Positions 6,535 through 10,410 of a DNA stretch of 10,410 nt are shown here, one piece after another (within the stretch, counting starts at the first letter, position 1; the number at the start of each line of letters is the position of its first letter). The notes below the pieces were generated by a model, which was not told the DNA's origin, made no database searches, and saw only the letters and a list, made by a program, of their open reading frames with translations. The position numbers and the translations under genes are program-made. Source of the stretch: AG41 sp036522815 (GTDB taxonomy: Bacteria; Gemmatimonadota; Gemmatimonadetes; Gemmatimonadales; GWC2-71-9); assembly GCA_036522815.1 (NCBI GenBank), contig DATDFC010000137.1, positions 1 to 10,410 on the forward strand, in the 5' to 3' direction.

Positions 6535-8580
6535 ATGCGACTCGTCGTCGCCGCGCTCGCCCTGGCCGGCCTCGGCCTGCCCGCCCGCGTCCACGCCCAG
6601 ACGTGGAACTCGGACTCGGGGTTGGCGCTGGCGCGCCGCGCTGCCTTGCGCCGCAGCGGCGCCGCGGCCGACACCACGCTGCACGACTATAAGGCCCAGG
6701 CCCACGGCTTCCTGTTCTTTCTGGGCGCCTTCGGCGAAGGCCTCGCCGACCCTCCGCGTCTCGTCAAGGCGGACCAATTGGAGCTGGAAGTGTACTGGAG
6801 GGCCCCGGCGAGCAGCAAGCAGCGCGTCGTCGGCTGGCGCGATCAGGCCGAGCTCCCCACCGACATCACCTACCATCGCGACCACCTGGGCATCATCCAG
6901 AACAACTTCGGCGCCGCCATCCGGCTGGGCGAGGGGGACGAAGTGCGGGACGTGCCGCACCCCCTCTCGCCCACCGGCCTGGATCTGTACGACTTCGCGC
7001 TCGGCGACACCACCATCATCGCGCTCCCCGAGCGCGAGGTCCGTGTGGTGGCGCTGCGCGTGCGGCCCAAGAGCTTCGACCTGCCGCGCGTCGTGGGCAC
7101 TCTCTATCTGGACGCGGCGACGGCCGATCTGGTGCGGATGGCGTTCAACTTCACACCCCGCTCCTACCTGGACGGCCAGCTCGAGGACGTGAGCATCGTG
7201 CTCGACAACGCGCTGTGGGAGCAGCGCTACTGGCTCCCGTATCGCCAGGAGATCGAGATCCGGCGCCGCGCGACGTGGCTGGACATGCCGGCGCGCGGCA
7301 TCATCCGGGCGCGCTGGGAGATCGACGGCTACGTATTCAACCTCGGGCTGGCGCAGAGCTGGTTCGCGGGCGACGAGATCTCGTTCCTTCCCAAGGCGGA
7401 GCGGGACTCGTTTCCGTGGACCGAGCCGCTCGCCACCGCCCTCGAGAACGTGGCCGAGCCCGTGCGGCGCGACGACCTGGAGCGGGTCCGCGCCGAGGTC
7501 GAGCAGATCGCCGGGCGCCGCGCCCTCACCGGACTTCGGGCCAACCGCCTCGGCGTGCGCAGCCTCTCAGATCTGGTGCACGCCAACCGCGTGGAGGGGC
7601 TCGCGGCCGGCGGCGGCGTCGTGTTGCGCGGCGGAGGCGAGCGGCGCGAGCTGCGCCTGCGCGCCAGCTACGGGTTCGCCGACCGGCGCGGCAAGGGCGC
7701 CCTGACCGTGGTGGAGCGCCAGGGCCGGGGCGCGGTCGACGTGAGCGCCTACCGCGACGTGCGCGACGTGGGAGACTGGCCCGTCATCGCCCCGCTGCAG
7801 AACTCGTTCGCGGCCCAGGAATTCGGGCACGACTACGGCGACTATTATCTGGCACAAGGAGGGCGCCTGACATATCGCCACGGCGTCGGCGTGCGCGGGG
7901 AGTGGCGCGCGGCGGCCAGCCGCGAATCGTTCCGCTCGCTCGCCGTCGCCGCCACGCCCGCGAACGGCAGTTTCCGGCCGAATCCGGCCCTGGGCGGACC
8001 GGCGGTGGACCTGCTGCAGCTCGCGTTCGAGCGCCGCAGCGAAGGGTTCGCCGTGCGGCGCGACCTGCATGTGGAGACGATGCTCGAAGCCGGGCGCGAG
8101 GACGGTGGCGACACGTACCTCCGTCTCTCCGGGGCCGGCCACGTGCTGCTCCCCGTCGGAGCCACGCGCCTGCTCATTCGGGCACAAGGTGGCGGCGCGA
8201 GCGCCCGGCTCCCGGCACGCCGCGCGTTCGTGCTCGGCGGGCGCGGGACCTTGCTCGGCGACCCGTTCCGCGCCTGGGGCGGTCGGCGCATGGGCCTGGT
8301 GCACGTGGAGTGGCGCGTGCCGGTGCCGTTCCCGTCGCTCGGTGTGGGGCCGTACGCGCGAACGCCGCGCACCGTCACCCTCGCCCCGTTCGTCGCGATG
8401 GGCTGGGCGGACCGTCCGGTCGCGGGCACGCCGTGGCTGCCCACCGACGGTGCCCGCACCACGCTCGGGCTCGGAGTCGAATGGCTGGGCGTGTTCCGCT
8501 GTGAGGCGGGGTTCGGCACCGCGACGCACCGGATGGGGATCACGTTCGACGTGTCGCGGGACTTTTGGAGCATCCTTTAA
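6535..8580 (+). CDS. Outer-membrane protein with Omp85/DUF5686-like C-terminal barrel
   Basis: The 681-residue product starts with a clear signal peptide (MRLVV, an Ala/Leu core, then VHA before Q22; cleavage likely after A21), so it is exported. Residues about 35-250 form a soluble, strand-rich periplasmic region containing GTLYLDAATADLVRMAF, reminiscent of the LolA/RseB-like fold, without recognisable POTRA repeats. A charged linker (about 290-350) leads to NRVEGLAAGGGVVLR (from about 351), which looks like a first barrel strand. Many alternating polar/apolar strands follow. Near the end, LGGRGTLLGDPFRAWGG (567-583) sits where Omp85 barrels carry their lid-loop VRGF-type motif, here degenerate (LLGD). 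The last strand is FDVSRDFWSIL, ending in Leu rather than Phe. From general knowledge, the layout is closest to DUF5686-type surface-antigen proteins; this needs a profile search. Cargo and role are unknown. It is divergent from trpE. Confidence 0.72.
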   Translation: MRLVVAALALAGLGLPARVHAQTWNSDSGLALARRAALRRSGAAADTTLHDYKAQAHGFLFFLGAFGEGLADPPRLVKADQLELEVYWRAPASSKQRVVGWRDQAELPTDITYHRDHLGIIQNNFGAAIRLGEGDEVRDVPHPLSPTGLDLYDFALGDTTIIALPEREVRVVALRVRPKSFDLPRVVGTLYLDAATADLVRMAFNFTPRSYLDGQLEDVSIVLDNALWEQRYWLPYRQEIEIRRRATWLDMPARGIIRARWEIDGYVFNLGLAQSWFAGDEISFLPKAERDSFPWTEPLATALENVAEPVRRDDLERVRAEVEQIAGRRALTGLRANRLGVRSLSDLVHANRVEGLAAGGGVVLRGGGERRELRLRASYGFADRRGKGALTVVERQGRGAVDVSAYRDVRDVGDWPVIAPLQNSFAAQEFGHDYGDYYLAQGGRLTYRHGVGVRGEWRAAASRESFRSLAVAATPANGSFRPNPALGGPAVDLLQLAFERRSEGFAVRRDLHVETMLEAGREDGGDTYLRLSGAGHVLLPVGATRLLIRAQGGGASARLPARRAFVLGGRGTLLGDPFRAWGGRRMGLVHVEWRVPVPFPSLGVGPYARTPRTVTLAPFVAMGWADRPVAGTPWLPTDGARTTLGLGVEWLGVFRCEAGFGTATHRMGITFDVSRDFWSIL

Positions 8581-8600
8581 CAGCCCGCCCCCGGTGCCTA

Positions 8601-8691
8601 AGGTTGTGGAGGTTGTGAAGGTTGTGGAGGTTCTGGAGGTCAATCGGCACCACCTCCACAACCTCCACAACCTCCACAACCTCCAGAACCT
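8601..8691. repeat. Long inverted repeat made of 9-base tandem units
   Basis: The left arm (8601-8640) is four units of AGGTTGTGG or one-base variants plus AGGT. The right arm (8652-8691) is four units of the complement, ACCTCCACA or a variant, plus ACCT. An 11-base spacer (8641-8651) separates them. Pairing base by base, 37 of 40 positions match; mismatches are at 8606/8686, 8618/8674 and 8633/8659. Each strand has one unit with TTCTGG in place of TTGTGG. The element starts 20 bases after the outer-membrane protein stop and ends 39 bases before the next ATG. It could form a very stable hairpin. No T-run follows it, so a standard terminator is not shown, although it may well block read-through. 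Confidence 0.9.
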
Positions 8692-8730
8692 CGCCTCTCA
8701 GCACTCGCCGGACTAGTTTACGGGACGCGC

Positions 8731-10410
8731 ATGGCCGACACCACTTTCCCCGATGAATGGCTGGCCCACTCCCTCGAGGGCGTGGTCACGCCGGAGCTCG
8801 TCGCCGAGCTGCGGGAGAAGGCTGCGCCCCAGGCGACCCTGTGGGAGACGCTCGTCGCCCAGAAGGTCGTGAACGACGAGCAGATCCTCACCGCGCTCTC
8901 CACGCGGTTCCGATTGAAGATCGCCGAGCTGGACAAAGCGGACCCGACCGCGAAGGAGCGGGTCCCCGAGCAGGTCGCCCGGCGCTATCACATCCTCCCG
9001 TTCCGCGCCACCGACTCCTACCTCGAGATCGCCACCGCGAACCCGTTCGATCTGGACGCGGAGAAGGCGCTCGCTTTCGCGACGGCCCGCGAGATCCGTA
9101 TGCTGCTGCTCGCGCCGTCCAAGATCGCCGAGCGGCTGGACGACATGTACCGTCCCGAGAAGGCGGTCGACAAGTTGCTCGAAGGCATGGAGAACTCGGC
9201 CGCCCTCGAGCACCTGCAGGACCAGTCGCCCGACGAGATCACGCTCGCCGCCTCCGAGGCCGAGGCGAGCCAGCGTCCCGTGGTGCGGCTGGTGGATCTG
9301 ATCATCTCGGAGGGGATTCTCGCGCGCTCGAGCGACATCCACATCGAGCCGGAAGAGGGCGGGGTGGCGGTGCGCTACCGCATCGACGGGGTGCTGCGCC
9401 AGGTGATGAAGATCCCGCGGCAGGCGGGGCTGCCCCTGATCTCGCGCATCAAGATCATGTCGTCGCTCGACATCGCCGACCGGCTGCGGCCGCAGGACGG
9501 CCGGGCGCGCGTGGCGGTGAACGGCCAGCCGATCGACCTGCGGGTGTCGACGCTGCCCGCGGCGCTGGGCGAGAAGGTCGTGATCCGCATCCTCGATTCC
9601 CGCGCCACGGTCAAGTCGCTCGACACGCTGGGGCTCAATACCAACGAGACGGAGGGCATCAAGCGGCTGCTCGAGAACCACGAGGGCATCATCCTCGTCA
9701 CGGGCCCGACCGGGTCGGGCAAGACCACGACGCTCTACTCCTGCATCAATCAGATCAAGAGCGAGGGCGTCAACATCGTCACGGTCGAGGACCCGGTGGA
9801 GTACCGGATGCAGGGCATCGTGCAGGTGCAGGTGCAGGAGAAGGCCGGGCTGACCTTCGCCTCGGCGCTGCGCTCGATCCTGCGCCAGGACCCGAACGTG
9901 GTGCTGATCGGGGAGATCCGGGATCGCGAAACCGCCCAGATCGCCGTGCAGGCGTCGCTCACCGGTCACCTGGTGCTCTCCACCCTGCACACCAACGACG
10001 CGTCGAATGCGGTCACCCGGCTCGTGGACATCGGCGTGGAAGCCTACAAGATCGCCGCCGCCCTGCGGGGCGTCCTGGCCCAGCGGCTGATGCGCAAGCT
10101 CTGCCCCACCTGCAAAGAAGTGTGGATGGAGGCGCCGCCCGACCGCCTCGGGAAGTGGGTTCCCAAGGGCACTCCCCTGTACCGCGCCGCCGGCTGTCCG
10201 GACTGTGCCATGACCGGATACCGGGGCCGCTTCTCGATCGTGGAGGTGCTGACGGTCACGGCCGAGGTGGAGCGGCGCATCGCGGCGGGCGAGACCGCGG
10301 AGCACATCGCGGGCGCCGCGCGCCGGGGCGGCATGAAGGGTCTGTGGGAATCGGGGCTGGAGCACGTGCTGCGCGGCGAATCAACGCTCGACGAGCTGAC
10401 CCGCGTCGTC
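8731..10410 (+). CDS. GspE/PilB-type secretion or pilus assembly ATPase (partial, 3' end outside window)
   Basis: This cytoplasmic hexameric ATPase powers type II secretion or type IV pilus extension at the inner membrane. 560 residues are visible and no stop is reached, so the gene continues past the window edge, though probably not far for this family. Residues 1-150 form a GspE/MshE-type N-terminal domain. The ATPase domain has Walker A GPTGSGKT (325-332), Asp box VEDPVEY (352-358), Walker B VLIGEIRD (391-398, Glu395) and His box STLHTND (417-423). CPTC (458-461) and CPDC (489-492) form the tetracysteine metal site usual in GspE and PilB. Motifs alone do not separate GspE from PilB; the genes downstream would decide. 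The start MADTTFPDEW is the first in-frame ATG after the inverted repeat. A TAGTTT hexamer (8714-8719) lies 11 bases before it and may be a -10 box. Confidence 0.93.
   Translation, partial: MADTTFPDEWLAHSLEGVVTPELVAELREKAAPQATLWETLVAQKVVNDEQILTALSTRFRLKIAELDKADPTAKERVPEQVARRYHILPFRATDSYLEIATANPFDLDAEKALAFATAREIRMLLLAPSKIAERLDDMYRPEKAVDKLLEGMENSAALEHLQDQSPDEITLAASEAEASQRPVVRLVDLIISEGILARSSDIHIEPEEGGVAVRYRIDGVLRQVMKIPRQAGLPLISRIKIMSSLDIADRLRPQDGRARVAVNGQPIDLRVSTLPAALGEKVVIRILDSRATVKSLDTLGLNTNETEGIKRLLENHEGIILVTGPTGSGKTTTLYSCINQIKSEGVNIVTVEDPVEYRMQGIVQVQVQEKAGLTFASALRSILRQDPNVVLIGEIRDRETAQIAVQASLTGHLVLSTLHTNDASNAVTRLVDIGVEAYKIAAALRGVLAQRLMRKLCPTCKEVWMEAPPDRLGKWVPKGTPLYRAAGCPDCAMTGYRGRFSIVEVLTVTAEVERRIAAGETAEHIAGAARRGGMKGLWESGLEHVLRGESTLDELTRVV

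Noticed and set aside
4944..6677. Minus-strand open frame of 577 codons
   Set aside because: It lies in another frame of the same strand as trpE, is extremely Arg-rich, and has no recognisable domain.
5372..7192. Plus-strand open frame of 606 codons
   Set aside because: It runs antisense across trpE and then out of frame through the start of the outer-membrane protein gene. It is His/Arg/Ala-rich without domains, a GC-driven shadow.
7215..8504. Plus-strand open frame of 429 codons inside the outer-membrane protein gene
   Set aside because: It is a frame-shifted, Arg/Pro-rich reading of the barrel region. The other frame has a signal peptide and strand pattern.
8601..8691. Repeat array considered as CRISPR
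   Set aside because: Units are 9 bases with no spacers, are arranged as an inverted pair, and no cas gene is present.
8713..10365. Long open frame of 550 codons on the minus strand
   Set aside because: It is antisense to the GspE/PilB-type ATPase, whose frame carries complete Walker A, Walker B, His-box and tetracysteine motifs. The antisense translation is low-complexity, rich in Arg, His and Asp with no motif.

Overview
The window is a very GC-rich bacterial chromosome segment with tightly packed genes and long spurious antisense frames. A predicted outer-membrane beta-barrel protein and a type II secretion/type IV pilus ATPase indicate a Gram-negative (diderm) organism. Gene content, GC richness and style of the outer-membrane protein would fit Gemmatimonadota or a related soil phylum. 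That placement is an inference from general impression, not from a marker gene.

Layout, left to right: a small membrane-protein ORF on the minus strand (30-272) is divergent from a plus-strand housekeeping cluster of glmS (345-2183), dtd (2206-2655) and a Maf-family nucleotide pyrophosphatase (2792-3364). The dtd-maf gap carries two REP-like hairpins in inverted orientation. maf runs tail-to-tail, with a 19-base overlap, into a minus-strand FHA-GAF-class III adenylate cyclase (3346-4959). Upstream of that, on the same strand, is trpE (5009-6508). The short gap between them holds an 8-base tandem repeat and a probable promoter. trpE is divergent, with only 26 bases between start codons, from a 681-residue outer-membrane protein (6535-8580) whose C-terminal half resembles an Omp85-type barrel. 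A 40+40 base inverted repeat built of 9-base units follows. The window ends inside a GspE/PilB-type secretion ATPase (from 8731, no stop in the window).

Functionally this is mostly core metabolism and quality control: amino-sugar synthesis for the cell wall, removal of D-amino acids from tRNA, nucleotide sanitation and tryptophan synthesis. These sit beside one cAMP signalling enzyme and two envelope-related genes. I see no mobile-element gene, CRISPR array, tRNA or rRNA, and no obvious new multi-gene system. The most unusual material is non-coding: three different short repeat structures, each lying exactly in a gene boundary, and -10-like hexamers placed so close to start codons that leaderless transcripts are likely for at least two genes. 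The outer-membrane protein is the least characterised gene product.
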